Below are positions 8,843 through 18,047 of a stretch of DNA of 64,000 bases, one piece after another. The notes below the pieces were generated by a model. That model was not told the DNA's origin. It worked only from the letters and a program-made list of their open reading frames with translations, and ran no database searches. The stretch comes from Bog-532 sp965277615 (GTDB taxonomy: Bacteria; Actinomycetota; Actinomycetes; Streptosporangiales; Streptosporangiaceae), in contig CBDIDG010000005.1 in NCBI GenBank assembly GCA_965277615.1, positions 2,294,001 to 2,358,000 on the forward strand. Direction: 5' to 3'. The position numbers were made by a program, and so were the translations under genes. Positions within the stretch are counted from its first letter, which is position 1. The number at the start of each line of letters is the position of its first letter.

Positions 8843-8862
8843 TACTATGGTATTCCATAGTA
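8843..8862. promoter_or_regulatory. FadR-type operator candidate, site A of seven
   Basis: Arms TACTATGG and CCATAGTA flank a 4-base spacer, the most extended copy of the TGGNATNCCA palindrome found seven times in this window. It lies 112 bases upstream of the glycosidase-like gene at 8974. FCD-type GntR proteins such as UxuR bind TTGGTATACCAA-like sites. Confidence 0.65.
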
Positions 8863-8973
8863 CCTTTGCCTTACCGGGACCGCATGAGCTTGACGGCGCC
8901 GGTCAGGTTCAGGCACGTCAGCAGGCGGCCGGTGCCCTGAGGTGATACGTGCCAACGTCAGCTGGAGACAACA

Positions 8974-11106
8974 ATGGTGAGCCCGATTGCGGATACGTAT
9001 CGGCGTTTCCTGATCGACATGCATATCCCCGACTGGGATCCGGATTTCCTGACCCAGTTCGACGCAGATTACTTTTTTGATGCGCTGTCGGCAGCCAAAG
9101 TGGCGACCGTGACTGTACCTTCGAACGGGCACACTGGCCTTTGCTACTGGCCAACAAAATCTGGCCGCCCGCACCGGAATGCGCCAAACCTGCTCGGTCA
9201 AATGATTGATGGTGCTCATGCGCGTGGCCTCAACGCGGTCATTTACTATTGCACCATTTATGTCGACCAGTACTGGGAGGATCATCCTGAAGCCCGCGTC
9301 ATCGGCGCCGGCGTGCCGCAGGAGAAGGTCATGCTGGCCAGCTATCCCTATGCCCGCCGCTTTAGCCTGTGCTGTCCTAATAATGAGCAGTACCAGGCCT
9401 TTTGCATCGCACAGCTTACTGAACTGTGTGCGCTTTACGAGTTTGAAGGCGTCAATCTGGACATGATGTTCTGGCCTGCGGTCTGCTACTGCGCTAGCTG
9501 CGCAGAGCGATACGGGAGGGAATTGCCGCGGGTGGTGGACTGGCGGTGCCCGGACTGGGTTTCCTTTGTCCGCGCCCGGCAGGAGTGGCTTCGGGAGTTC
9601 GTCGGGAAGCTCACCGATGTTATCCGGGCCAGAAAGCCGGCCTGCGACATTACGCATCAATCGCAGATGTACACCCAGGACTGGCTCTTCGGTGCCTCGG
9701 CTGCACTCGCCAAGGACAGTGCCTGGCTTTCTGCTGACCTGTACCGCAGTTACGATGAACTGTCTTTTGACTTCAAGCTTTTCCACGCCCTCAGCGAGCG
9801 TCTGCCTTTTGAGCAGATTTCGAGCTGGTGTTATCCAAGCGTCCACGAGCACAGCGTCCGGCGTGAAGCCGGAGAACTCGAGACCATAGCGGCCCTGGCG
9901 GTCAGTAACGACGCGGCTATCGTGTTCCTCGAGCAGGTGGATCCAGTCGGCACCGTGCAGCCGGAAGGTTACGCGCTGATCAAGCCGATCAACGAGCGAA
10001 TCGCGGCTCTGGAGCCGGACCTCGGCGGGAGGCCACTGCGTGACATCGGCATCTACTACAGCTTCGAGTCGACGTTTGACCTCACCGTCGAGGGGCGGCC
10101 GGTGGCCGAGGAATGCCTCGGCTTCGAGCCGGGTCGGCCGGCACCTGCGCCAGAGGCGCACCACCGCGCCGCCCTTGGGGTGGCCCGGGCGCTCTCCGGC
10201 GCCCACGTGCCGTTCGGCGTGGTAACGCGGAGGGACCTGGCCTACCTGAGCAATTCTCAGGTCCTGGTGCTGCCGAATGTGGTCTGCCTGGACGAGGAGG
10301 AGCTCTCGGCTATTCGCGAGTTCGTCCGCGCCGGGGGCGGTCTGTACGCCAGTCGCGACACCTCGATCATGGGGACGGACGGGCGTGAGCGGAAGGACTT
10401 TGGCCTGGCCGATGTGTTCGGGATCCGGCGGTACAGCGATAGCCAAGAGGTCATCACGTACCTCAGCCCCACCGCGGCTGGCACAGATCTGCTCGCCGGT
10501 TTTACCCGTCCGCGTCCCCTGACCATCCATGGGCGCCAGGCACTCATCGAGCAAACGGCCGCCGACCTCACTGTTCTCGCCTCGTTGACCCTGCCGTACA
10601 CAGATCCATTCGCCGCGCGCTATGCGAGCACCATCAACGACCCGCCCGGCCGGTTCACCGAGCGGCCCGCGCTGACGCTGCACTCTTTCGGGGCCGGGAA
10701 GGTGGCTTACTGCGCCGGCGCACTGGAGGCCGAGACGCACTCGTCACAGCGTGCGGTCCTGGTCCGGGTCATTGCCGCTCTCGCCCGGTCGCCGCTGTCC
10801 TGGCACGCCGCCGCGCCGTCGTGTGTCGAGGTGAACGTGTACGAGCAGGCCGACCGGGGCACGGTGACCGCCCACTTCGTAAACCTCCAGGACCGGTCGC
10901 CGGTCATACCGGTCGCCGGCATCATGTTCCGCCTGGCCTACCGGGGCCGCACCGTGCGGAGCGCCAGATTGCTGGGCAGCGACACGCCGCTGGACGTGCG
11001 GCTGGAAGACGGCCACGCCGAGGTAACCCTGCCCCCGGTCATGGTCTTCGCCTCGGTCAGATTCGACTTTTCACCGGCTAGAGGTCAAGGCCGGACAGAT
11101 CCTTGA
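8974..11106 (+). CDS. Glycosidase-like protein: TIM barrel plus beta-galactosidase trimerisation domain
   Basis: 710 residues. Residues about 1-350 form an alpha-amylase/GH29-like barrel of the kind annotated as hypothetical glycosyl hydrolase 6 (YWPTKSG, VNLDMMFWP, CYCASCAERYG). Residues about 400-620 resemble the glutamine-amidotransferase-like trimerisation domain of GH42 beta-galactosidases (VLVLPNVVCLDEEELSAIREFVRAGGG). A small beta domain follows. No signal peptide is visible, so it probably acts in the cytosol on imported glycosides. It precedes the first ABC importer by 103 bases and has operator site A upstream. Activity is not proven by motif; many members are uncharacterised. Confidence 0.78.
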   Translation: MVSPIADTYRRFLIDMHIPDWDPDFLTQFDADYFFDALSAAKVATVTVPSNGHTGLCYWPTKSGRPHRNAPNLLGQMIDGAHARGLNAVIYYCTIYVDQYWEDHPEARVIGAGVPQEKVMLASYPYARRFSLCCPNNEQYQAFCIAQLTELCALYEFEGVNLDMMFWPAVCYCASCAERYGRELPRVVDWRCPDWVSFVRARQEWLREFVGKLTDVIRARKPACDITHQSQMYTQDWLFGASAALAKDSAWLSADLYRSYDELSFDFKLFHALSERLPFEQISSWCYPSVHEHSVRREAGELETIAALAVSNDAAIVFLEQVDPVGTVQPEGYALIKPINERIAALEPDLGGRPLRDIGIYYSFESTFDLTVEGRPVAEECLGFEPGRPAPAPEAHHRAALGVARALSGAHVPFGVVTRRDLAYLSNSQVLVLPNVVCLDEEELSAIREFVRAGGGLYASRDTSIMGTDGRERKDFGLADVFGIRRYSDSQEVITYLSPTAAGTDLLAGFTRPRPLTIHGRQALIEQTAADLTVLASLTLPYTDPFAARYASTINDPPGRFTERPALTLHSFGAGKVAYCAGALEAETHSSQRAVLVRVIAALARSPLSWHAAAPSCVEVNVYEQADRGTVTAHFVNLQDRSPVIPVAGIMFRLAYRGRTVRSARLLGSDTPLDVRLEDGHAEVTLPPVMVFASVRFDFSPARGQGRTDP

Positions 11107-11115
11107 CCGGATATG

Positions 11116-11127
11116 ATGGAATGCTAT
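11116..11127. promoter_or_regulatory. FadR-type operator candidate, site C
   Basis: ATGGAATGCTAT, with core TGGAATGCTA at 11117-11126, lies 83 bases upstream of the substrate-binding protein start. It shares ATATGATGGAATGC with the site at 15390, which supports recognition by the same protein. Confidence 0.58.
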
Positions 11128-11196
11128 ATTACAGGTTCAGTTCAGTCGGTCGTCACAGCGGGGCCCGTCAGGGCCAATGTCTCCGCGTGCCAGGTC

Positions 11197-11203
11197 AAGG
11201 AGG
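11197..11203 (+). promoter_or_regulatory. Ribosome binding site AAGGAGG deciding the start at 11210
   Basis: AAGGAGG ends six bases before ATG 11210. The alternative ATG at 11177 has no such site and would add residues in front of a twin-arginine signal, so 11210 is preferred. Confidence 0.85.
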
Positions 11204-11209
11204 ACCAAG

Positions 11210-12505
11210 ATGACAGGATTGACACGCCGACGCTTCCTGAAAGCGGGGACCGGCCTGCTTGGCGCCGCCGCGCTAGTGCCCCTGGTTGAAGCTTGCAGTT
11301 CGGGAAATTCGGGAAGTTCGGGTAGCGGATCTTCCTACTCGTACGATTTGTGGACATTTAACGCGCCAGTCGGCGGAACAGATGTCCTCAAGCAGATGGA
11401 GTCGGCCTACAACGCGAACAGCCAGAAAATCGCATTGAACATCAATGCAGTTTCCGGCTCCGGCGATATTCAGTACATTGCCAAGATAAACAGTCTTATC
11501 TCTTCCGGCCAGCAGCCGGACCTGTTCGAAAATTGGATTGGATCCCTATCCGAGCCTTACGTCAAAGCCAAAAACGTACAGGCTCTCGACGCGTGGTTCA
11601 GCCGTTACAACTGGAACAAGATCCTGCTCCAGGATGCCATCGACTACGTTACTTACGACGGCCATCGGTACGGCGTCCCGACTGCCCTCAACATCATGCC
11701 GTTCTGGTACAACAAGACCCTTTTCGAGCAGCACGGGGTCGCGCCACCTACTACCTACGCCGAGTTCGAGTCCGTTAATACAAAACTAGCCAAGGCCGGT
11801 GTCCCGGCGCTGGCCTCGGGAGCGATCGACGGCTGGGATCTCATGCGGCTCTTTGAGTACCTCCTGGAGAATACCGCCGGCCCCACCCTGCATGATCAGT
11901 TGCTCAACCTGACGGCCAGCTGGAACAACCCGGCCGTTACGGAGGCCTTCGCACTGCTGAAAAAGTGGGGTGACAACGGCTGGATCGAAAAGGGCTTTCT
12001 CGGAACGAACCCGAACGACGCCGACAGCTTGTTCCAGTCGGGCAAGATCGCGATGGACCTTACCGGCAACTGGGAAGAGGCTCAGATCAAGACCTCCGGT
12101 GCCAGCGACGCAGATTTTGACGTTTTCGTGGCTCCCACCGGCCAGACGCCCAGCCGGGTATCCGCCTTTGCCGAGCAGTGGCAGATCAGCTCGCACGTCA
12201 CGGGAAAGAAGCTAGATGCGCTGGGCGAGTTCCTGAACTGGTCAATCCAGCCGGAGCAATCCCGAAAATATTATTTCGGCTCTACCACCGCGACGATCGA
12301 CGGAGTGCCGCCTGGAAATGTGAACAGTACCCGGATCCTGGATATCGGGAAAACGCATAAAACTTATACCGTCATGGATGAAAAGCTGTCTCAGCAACTC
12401 ATGAACGTGTACTTCTCCCTTGCAGATCAGGTCTGCAGTGGATCCCGGACGCCGGCGAGCGCGGCCGCGCAGATGCAGAAGGCGGTTCAGGCGCAGCAGG
12501 CCTGA
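11210..12505 (+). CDS. Extracellular sugar-binding lipoprotein of ABC importer 1
   Basis: 431 residues. The N terminus has a twin-arginine pattern (TRRRFLK) and a lipobox ending at Cys29 (LVEACS), so it should be a Tat-exported lipoprotein on the outer face of the membrane. A short Gly/Ser-rich linker follows, then a family-1 solute-binding fold (YDLWTFNAPVGG, FENWIGSLSEPY, MDLTGNWEE). It captures a sugar or oligosaccharide for the two permeases that follow. Site C lies upstream. The ligand, plausibly an apiose-containing glycoside, is inferred only from neighbours. Confidence 0.92.
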   Translation: MTGLTRRRFLKAGTGLLGAAALVPLVEACSSGNSGSSGSGSSYSYDLWTFNAPVGGTDVLKQMESAYNANSQKIALNINAVSGSGDIQYIAKINSLISSGQQPDLFENWIGSLSEPYVKAKNVQALDAWFSRYNWNKILLQDAIDYVTYDGHRYGVPTALNIMPFWYNKTLFEQHGVAPPTTYAEFESVNTKLAKAGVPALASGAIDGWDLMRLFEYLLENTAGPTLHDQLLNLTASWNNPAVTEAFALLKKWGDNGWIEKGFLGTNPNDADSLFQSGKIAMDLTGNWEEAQIKTSGASDADFDVFVAPTGQTPSRVSAFAEQWQISSHVTGKKLDALGEFLNWSIQPEQSRKYYFGSTTATIDGVPPGNVNSTRILDIGKTHKTYTVMDEKLSQQLMNVYFSLADQVCSGSRTPASAAAQMQKAVQAQQA

Positions 12506-12531
12506 GCAGCGCTGCGGTGAGGACAGTGAGC

Positions 12532-13506
12532 ATGCGTTCCGTCACCACCAGGACAGAGTCGCGCCAGCTAGATGAGAATCCACAGCCCGGAGGGACAGGA
12601 AGGCTGCACCGGTCAATCGGCGAGGGCAGTGGCTTTTACGAGCGCGTCATGCGCCGGCTGGTGCCGTACGGCTTTCTCGCGCCAGCGGTGATCATTTACG
12701 TTGCTTTCCTCGTGGTGCCATTTTTCGGCACCGTGTGGTATAGCCTCACAAACTGGACCGGAGTGGGTCATTACCGGTTCATCGGGCTGAGCAATTACGG
12801 GAGCTTCGTCAGCGATGGGTCAACCCTGGCCGCGCTTCGCAATACAGTCATCTGGACTGTTGTCATGGTCACGGTTCCGACCGGTATCGGATTGCTGCTG
12901 GCCAACTTTCTTCGCGGGAAGGGGCGATGGCGGGGACCGGTGCAGGCGGTCTTCTATTTGCCTGCCGTTCTGCCGATGGTGGGTGTCGCGCTGGTCTGGG
13001 AGTGGCTTTACAATCCGCAATTCGGGTTTATTAACGACTTCCTGAGCGCAGTCGGCCTGAAGTCCCTGGCCGTCGACTGGCTCGGTTCCACCACGACAGC
13101 GGAGCCGGCCCTGCTGGTCGCCGGCATCTGGGTGGCCATTGGATTCCCGATGGTCCTGTATCTGGCCGGGCTGCAGACCATTCCGCCCGAACTGTATGAG
13201 GCGGCACGCGTCGACGGCGGCAGCCGGTGGGCCATCTTCCGCCACGTCACGCTGCCGGGCCTGCGGCAGATGCATATCGTCATCATCGCCCTAGAGGTCA
13301 TCAGCTCGCTGCAGGTCTTCGCGATCATCTACGCGTTGACGGACGGCGGACCGGGTAACTCCACGCAAGTGCTGGGGACATGGATGTACGCCAATGTCTT
13401 CCAATTCAACAAAGTCGGCTATGGCTCAGCCATAGGTATCGTGCTGACGATTATCGCCATGATCGTGACCGTCCCTTATGTTCTCTGGATGACCCGAGGT
13501 GACTGA
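12532..13506 (+). CDS. ABC sugar transporter permease, MalF/LacF type
   Basis: 324 residues, six predicted membrane segments and the cytoplasmic EAA loop (YEAARVDGGSRWAIFRHVTLPG) that docks the ATPase. The ATG at 12532 follows GAGGAC; a GTG 15 bases earlier is possible. It follows the binding-protein gene by 26 bases. The long hydrophilic N terminus before the first helix is typical of the MalF-like subunit. Confidence 0.93.
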   Translation: MRSVTTRTESRQLDENPQPGGTGRLHRSIGEGSGFYERVMRRLVPYGFLAPAVIIYVAFLVVPFFGTVWYSLTNWTGVGHYRFIGLSNYGSFVSDGSTLAALRNTVIWTVVMVTVPTGIGLLLANFLRGKGRWRGPVQAVFYLPAVLPMVGVALVWEWLYNPQFGFINDFLSAVGLKSLAVDWLGSTTTAEPALLVAGIWVAIGFPMVLYLAGLQTIPPELYEAARVDGGSRWAIFRHVTLPGLRQMHIVIIALEVISSLQVFAIIYALTDGGPGNSTQVLGTWMYANVFQFNKVGYGSAIGIVLTIIAMIVTVPYVLWMTRGD

Positions 13507-14368
13507 GTTGAGTTCACGTGTGGTGCCGCGGCCACGTAACTGGCTGAGGCTTACCGGCCGCTCGGCGCAGGGCGGGGTTGGTCTGCTGGTGTGCCTGCTC
13601 TTCCTGTTTCCCCTGCTGATCGTGATCGCGACCGCGCTTCAGCCAGAGGCAGACATCCTGAGCCGCGGCGTCGCGAAGGTTCCCGCTCACCTCACCCTGG
13701 GAAACTTCGCCGGTGCGTGGTCGGCCGGCGGTCTGGCTTCCTACTATCGCAACAGCGTCCTCATCGTCGCCGTCAAGGTGCCGCTCGGGATTATCATCTC
13801 GGCGCTGGTCGCCTATCCGATCGCCTACTTCCGATTCCGGCTACGCCGCGCCGTATTCGTCCTGCTCCTACTGGGGCTTGGGTTCCCGGTGATCGTCGCG
13901 CTCTACCCGATGCTGCACCTGCTGCGCGATATAGGCCTCGGTAACTCGCTCTGGGTGCTGTTGCTGCCCTACCTGGCTTTTGGGCTCCCCTTCGAGACTC
14001 TGGTCCTGCGCGGAGCGTTCGCGAACGTCCCGCGGGAGATGCTCGAAGCGGCCAGAATAGATGGTGCCGGAGAACTGAGGATTTGGCTGAGAATTTGCAT
14101 CCCGAGCGTGCTGCCGGCGATCGTCTCGCTGGCTGTCCTCGATGCCGTGACTACCTGGAACGAATTTGTTATCGCACTGGTTCTGATTTCCAATCAGCAG
14201 AACTACACCCTGCCGCTTGGCCTGCTCAACTTCCAGGGCCAGTTTACGTCGAACTATTCGCAGCTGGCCGCGGGCATCGTGATAGGCATTGTGCCGATGG
14301 TCATCCTGTTCCTCGTCGGCCGACGATGGCTGGTGGGCGGAATGGCGTCCGGTGCGGTCAAGGGCTGA
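13499..14368 (+). CDS. ABC sugar transporter permease, MalG/LacG type
   Basis: 289 residues with six membrane segments and the EAA motif (LEAARIDGAGELRIWLRICIPS). The GTG start overlaps the end of the first permease by eight bases, so the pair is translated together. No ATP-binding subunit gene follows: the next gene is a regulator on the opposite strand. A shared MsiK-like ATPase encoded elsewhere is expected, as is usual for actinomycete CUT1 importers. Confidence 0.93.
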   Translation: MTELSSRVVPRPRNWLRLTGRSAQGGVGLLVCLLFLFPLLIVIATALQPEADILSRGVAKVPAHLTLGNFAGAWSAGGLASYYRNSVLIVAVKVPLGIIISALVAYPIAYFRFRLRRAVFVLLLLGLGFPVIVALYPMLHLLRDIGLGNSLWVLLLPYLAFGLPFETLVLRGAFANVPREMLEAARIDGAGELRIWLRICIPSVLPAIVSLAVLDAVTTWNEFVIALVLISNQQNYTLPLGLLNFQGQFTSNYSQLAAGIVIGIVPMVILFLVGRRWLVGGMASGAVKG

Positions 14369-14405
14369 ATGGGTGTGCGCTACGCCCGGACCGGCCCGGG
14401 AGAAG

Positions 14406-15179
14406 TCAGGACGAGTTCAGCGCCCAGACGTCGGCTGACTCTGTGAGGTGGTCCTTCATGGCGCGGCGGGCCGCTTTAGCGTCGCGTGACTCCAGCGCCG
14501 TCAGGATGGCCTCGTGGTAGCTCATGGCTGAGGCGGCGCGACCCGGGATTCCGAGCGTTTTCTCACGAATCTCAGTAAGGATGCTGCCGATGGAATCCAG
14601 CATGATCAGAAACAGCTCGTTTCCGGTCATCTCTGCGATGAGCCGGTGGAATTGGACGTCGAGCCTGGAGAGTGCCGCGACTTCGTTTTCGGCGCCGAGC
14701 ATGGCGTCGAACGTCCGGCGTAGCTGCCGGAGCTGGGGCTCCGAGGCGCGCTTGGCGGCTAGCTCGACAACAGTCAGCTCGATCATCTGCCGCACCTCAT
14801 GAACCTTCGAGTACGGCAGTTCGCCCGGGACCCGTTGCAGGCCGCGGATAAATAGGTGCATGGACTCGACGACGTGGTCACGGCCCACCAGGCCGATCCG
14901 TGCCTTGCGCCCGCTGTGTGCCTCAACCACGCCTTTACCCACCAGCGAACGGATCGCCTCGCGTACGACGGTACGCGAAACGCCGAATTGCTCGCTCAGA
15001 TCGTGTTCGCTCGGAAGCTGCTGCCCCGGGCGCAGTTGACCGTCGAGTACCCGCTCAAGCAATATCCGGGCTACGCGATTAGCCAGGGCGTCTTGGCGTT
15101 CCACTTGTGAAAAGGGATCGACCGCCTCAGGCGTGTCTCCCGGAGGGGTCCGCCTCGGGTCACTCACGGTTTCCTCCAT
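14406..15179 (-). CDS. FadR-type GntR regulator (FCD domain), first of two paralogues
   Basis: 257 residues: winged helix at about residues 31-100 (FGVSRTVVREAIRSLVGKGVVE) and a helical FCD sensor domain (LDVQFHRLIAEMTGNELF, YHEAILTALESRDAKAA). It converges on the first importer and diverges from apnO. Its helix-turn-helix is very similar to that of the regulator at 24012. I infer it binds the TGGNATNCCA palindromes and responds to a sugar acid of the pathway, probably as repressor. Confidence 0.92.
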   Translation of the reverse strand: MEETVSDPRRTPPGDTPEAVDPFSQVERQDALANRVARILLERVLDGQLRPGQQLPSEHDLSEQFGVSRTVVREAIRSLVGKGVVEAHSGRKARIGLVGRDHVVESMHLFIRGLQRVPGELPYSKVHEVRQMIELTVVELAAKRASEPQLRQLRRTFDAMLGAENEVAALSRLDVQFHRLIAEMTGNELFLIMLDSIGSILTEIREKTLGIPGRAASAMSYHEAILTALESRDAKAARRAMKDHLTESADVWALNSS

Positions 15180-15534
15180 CGTGCGAGTGTCCGGAACGGG
15201 CGCGTAGACCTGAGAGTGCCGCTGGGCGTGACCATCGCAGGGTAACGGTAGGCAGCATACCGATTCTGGACCGTCGGCGCTCTAGCCGCGCCGACCTGCG
15301 GTCCTTCCCGCTATGTCTGGGCGGCGGCCAAGGCTGCAGGGCCCGGCTCTCGGCCACTCAGCGTCCTTGACGGCTCCTCAGCAATATGATGGAATGCCAC
15401 ATGCCAGTTAATAAGCGAGACTGCTGGGGATGCGGCTCGTGCCGAGCACGCTCACGTCGGCGCACGACCATAGCCGCTCCGTTCAATCGGCTTCGGCTTA
15501 TTGATACCGGCCGCCTAAAGAGAGGGATTCGATA
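15180..15534. other. Divergent promoter region, 355 bp
   Basis: Holds operator site D (15390-15399) between the FadR gene and the apnO-like gene. I see no other gene or RNA structure here. Confidence 0.55.
15390..15399. promoter_or_regulatory. FadR-type operator candidate, site D
   Basis: TGGAATGCCA, 136 bases before the apnO-like start and 211 bases before the FadR start on the other strand. It could serve both promoters. Confidence 0.6.
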
Positions 15535-16380
15535 GTGATGCAGGTAGCAATTCTCGGCGCGGGCGGAAATATGGGGCGTCGCATTACGAAGGCCCTTCTC
15601 GGCGACGGCGATTACAATGTCCGGCACATCGAGCCAAGCGAACGCGGCCGGGGTTTGCTGGCCGACCTGGGCGTTACGGCAACGGAGCTGGAGCCGGGGC
15701 TAGCCGGCGCAGAAGTGGTCATATTCGCGGTGCCGGATCTCATCGTGCGCACCGTGGCCGCGGATATCGTGCCGAAGCTGGACCCCGGGACAAGCATGCT
15801 CTTCCTTGACCCGGCGGCGATTGCTGCTGACCGCATTTACCGGCGCGATGACGTTCACTGCTATGTGACCCATCCGACCCACCCGCCGCTGTACAGCCTG
15901 CTGGAGGAGGCGGACGCCGCGGCGCGGAAGGATTACTGGGGCGGTGGCTTGGCCCGGCAGGCCATCGTATTCGCGGTCGCGTGGGGCGACGGCGGCCCAA
16001 CGGCGGATGCGGTGGAAAAGCTCGCCATGACCATGTTCGCGCCCGTCACACGATCGCATCGCATCACCGTCGAGCAGATGGCAATGCTGGAGCCCGCTCT
16101 TAGCGAGACGCTGACCAACGGATGTATTGCGATCATCCGGGAGGGAATGCAGCGGGTTATCAAGGCCGGGGTCGCAGAGGAAGCAACCAGGGACTTCCTG
16201 ATGGGCCACCTCCAGATCGGTATCGCCATCATTTTTGAACAGCTTGACTGGAAGCTGTCCGAAGGTGCCGCTATGGCTCTGCGGCAGTCCAAGGACGCTC
16301 TGTTCCGGGATGACTGGTACCGGATTTTCGAACGGGATGCCATTATGGAAAGCGTCCGGCAGATCACCGGAGGCGACTGA
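15535..16380 (+). CDS. apnO: Probable D-apionate oxidoisomerase (6PGDH-like)
   Basis: 281 residues. An N-terminal Rossmann domain (ILGAGGNMGRR, residues 6-16) is followed by a 6-phosphogluconate-dehydrogenase-type C-terminal domain. The segment THPTHPP (112-118) matches the THPxHPP signature I recall for the D-apionate oxidoisomerase family, which converts D-apionate with NAD+ to 3-oxo-isoapionate. The assignment is strengthened by the next gene (decarboxylase for that product) and the lactonase at 18044. Start is GTG 15535 or ATG 15538, both behind AGAGAGGG. The family is certain; the substrate is inferred from family and neighbourhood. Confidence 0.78.
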   Translation: MMQVAILGAGGNMGRRITKALLGDGDYNVRHIEPSERGRGLLADLGVTATELEPGLAGAEVVIFAVPDLIVRTVAADIVPKLDPGTSMLFLDPAAIAADRIYRRDDVHCYVTHPTHPPLYSLLEEADAAARKDYWGGGLARQAIVFAVAWGDGGPTADAVEKLAMTMFAPVTRSHRITVEQMAMLEPALSETLTNGCIAIIREGMQRVIKAGVAEEATRDFLMGHLQIGIAIIFEQLDWKLSEGAAMALRQSKDALFRDDWYRIFERDAIMESVRQITGGD

Positions 16381-16433
16381 GCACGGGCTGGGCCGAAGCC
16401 GTACCGGGCGGGGGAGCGGAAAGGAATTATCAC

Positions 16434-17243
16434 GTGAGGCTCGGACTGTCATCGTATGCCTATACGTGGTCCATCGGCGTGCCCGGTCACTGCCCGGAAG
16501 ATCCCCTGACGGCCATTCAGTTGCTGCACAACGCGGCTCGGCTGAACGTCCCGGTCGTCCAGATCGCGGATAACATGCCGCTGGACCGTATGCGGCCCAG
16601 CGAGATCGAGGCTGTCGCTAATTGCGCTGAGCGACTGGAAATTCAGGTGGAAGTTGGCACGCGAGGTATCGCGCCGCCACATCTTGAGAAGTACCTTGCC
16701 TTCTGCCAGCGGTTCAATTCGCCGATCCTGAGGATTGTCATAGACAGCCCGCAGGCGCACTACACCGCCGAGGCTGCCACTAAGCTGCTCCGATCACAGC
16801 GCCGGGCCTTCGAGCAGGCTGGTGTCATGCTGGCCATCGAGAATCACGATCGGCTTCCAGCGGCGGACCTGGCGGCGATGGTCCAGGATCTCGGCCCGGA
16901 CTGGGTAGGTGTATGCCTGGACACCGTGAATTCCCTGGGGGCGCTCGAAGGCCCCGCCGTCGTGGTCGAGACGCTGGGGCCGTGGATCGTGAACCTGCAT
17001 CTGAAGGATTTCGCCATCTTCCGCCCGCTGCACATGATGGGCTTTACCGTGGAGGGGCGGCCTGCTGGCGGCGGGCAGTTGAACGTCTCTCGTCTCCTGG
17101 ACAGCCTGGCCGGGTATGAGCGGGAGTTCAGCGCGATACTTGAGCTCTGGACGCCTCCCGAACCGTCGCTCGATCAGACCATTCGCAAGGAGCAGCGGTG
17201 GGTCCAGGAGAGCGTCGAGTTCCTGGACCCGTTGTTCCAGTAA
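16434..17243 (+). CDS. oiaC: Probable 3-oxo-isoapionate decarboxylase (TIM-barrel)
   Basis: 269 residues of the xylose-isomerase-like TIM-barrel group. Likely metal ligands are Glu136 (AIENHDR), Asp163 (CLDTVNS), His189 (LHLKDF) and Glu237 (ILELW). The pattern CLDTVNSxGALE followed by HLKDFxIxRxxHxMGFxVxGxPAG is what I recall for OiaC, which decarboxylates 3-oxo-isoapionate to L-erythrulose. A sugar-phosphate isomerase/epimerase of the same fold is the alternative. GTG start behind AAAGGA, 53 bases after apnO, probably one transcript. Confidence 0.75.
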   Translation: MRLGLSSYAYTWSIGVPGHCPEDPLTAIQLLHNAARLNVPVVQIADNMPLDRMRPSEIEAVANCAERLEIQVEVGTRGIAPPHLEKYLAFCQRFNSPILRIVIDSPQAHYTAEAATKLLRSQRRAFEQAGVMLAIENHDRLPAADLAAMVQDLGPDWVGVCLDTVNSLGALEGPAVVVETLGPWIVNLHLKDFAIFRPLHMMGFTVEGRPAGGGQLNVSRLLDSLAGYEREFSAILELWTPPEPSLDQTIRKEQRWVQESVEFLDPLFQ

Positions 17244-17255
17244 GGACCGGGCTGC

Positions 17256-18047
17256 TCAGCGCTGGGTAAGGCCGCCGTCCACGCAGAACGTCGCGCCGGT
17301 GGCGTAGCGCGATTCATCCGAGGCCAGGAACACGGCGATGCCGGCCAGATCCTCCGGAGTCCCCAGCCGGCCGATCGGGCTACCGGCCAGCAGTGCGTCC
17401 CGCCTACTCTCGTCGGCCAGCAACGTTTCTATCAACGGTGTCACCGTGGTCCCCGGGACGATCACGTTGGCGCGTATGCCGCGCCGTGCATAATCGGCCG
17501 CCGCGGTCCGCGCCAGGGACATCATGCCCGCCTTCGACGCCGCATACGCGGTGTAGCCAGCGCCGGACATGGTCAGCCCGGTGGGCGAGCCGCACAGGAT
17601 CAGGGACCCAGACGGCGCGGCGCACAGCAGCTCGATGCCGCGTTTGACGCACAGAAACGCGCCCGTCAGATTAACCGCCAAGGTGGTGTTCCACGTCTCC
17701 AGCGTTACGTCGCCGGCCGGGCCGTCATGGTCATGCAGCTGCAGGCCGGCGCAGATGTACAGGAAGTCGGCCCGCCCCTGCCGTGCCGCCCACTTGCTCA
17801 TCGCGGCCTGCACCTGTGCTTCGTCACGTACGTCTGTGGGGAGGGCGACGGCGGCGTCGCCGAGTTCGGCCGCCAAGCGGTCGAGTCCGGCCCCGGGCAC
17901 GTCCATCAGGCCCATGGTGGCGCCCTCCGCGACGAAGGCCCGGGCGGCCGCGGACCCGATGCCACCGGCCGCTCCCGTGATCAGCCCCACCTTGCCGTGC
18001 AGCCGCGGTGGCCGCGGTTCCAGGCCGGGCGTGCCCGGCGCATTCAT
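17256..18047 (-). CDS. SDR family oxidoreductase, candidate aldose dehydrogenase of the apnL operon
   Basis: 263 residues. TGAAGGIG (24-31), Ser154, Tyr168 and Lys172 give a complete active site, but the usual NNAG reads ICAG (98-101), an uncommon substitution. It is the last gene of a seven-gene minus-strand operon; its ATG overlaps the stop of the apionate-lactonase gene (ATGA). Because the product of an apiose dehydrogenase is the substrate of that lactonase, this SDR is a candidate for the first oxidation. That is inference only; the MDR enzyme at 22296 is an alternative. Confidence 0.85.
   Translation of the reverse strand: MNAPGTPGLEPRPPRLHGKVGLITGAAGGIGSAAARAFVAEGATMGLMDVPGAGLDRLAAELGDAAVALPTDVRDEAQVQAAMSKWAARQGRADFLYICAGLQLHDHDGPAGDVTLETWNTTLAVNLTGAFLCVKRGIELLCAAPSGSLILCGSPTGLTMSGAGYTAYAASKAGMMSLARTAAADYARRGIRANVIVPGTTVTPLIETLLADESRRDALLAGSPIGRLGTPEDLAGIAVFLASDESRYATGATFCVDGGLTQR

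Larger units (their letters stand above)
8525..8973. other. Intergenic region between divergent genes, 449 bp
   Basis: Apart from the two operator-like palindromes at 8547-8556 and 8843-8862, I see no convincing gene. Small open frames on the minus strand here lack family pattern or ribosome binding sites. GGAG about eight bases before 8974 serves the downstream gene. Confidence 0.6.

Noticed and set aside
8845..10740. A 631-codon open frame on the minus strand opposite the glycosidase-like gene
   Set aside because: Codon-phase shadow of the plus-strand gene in GC-rich DNA; no domain pattern.
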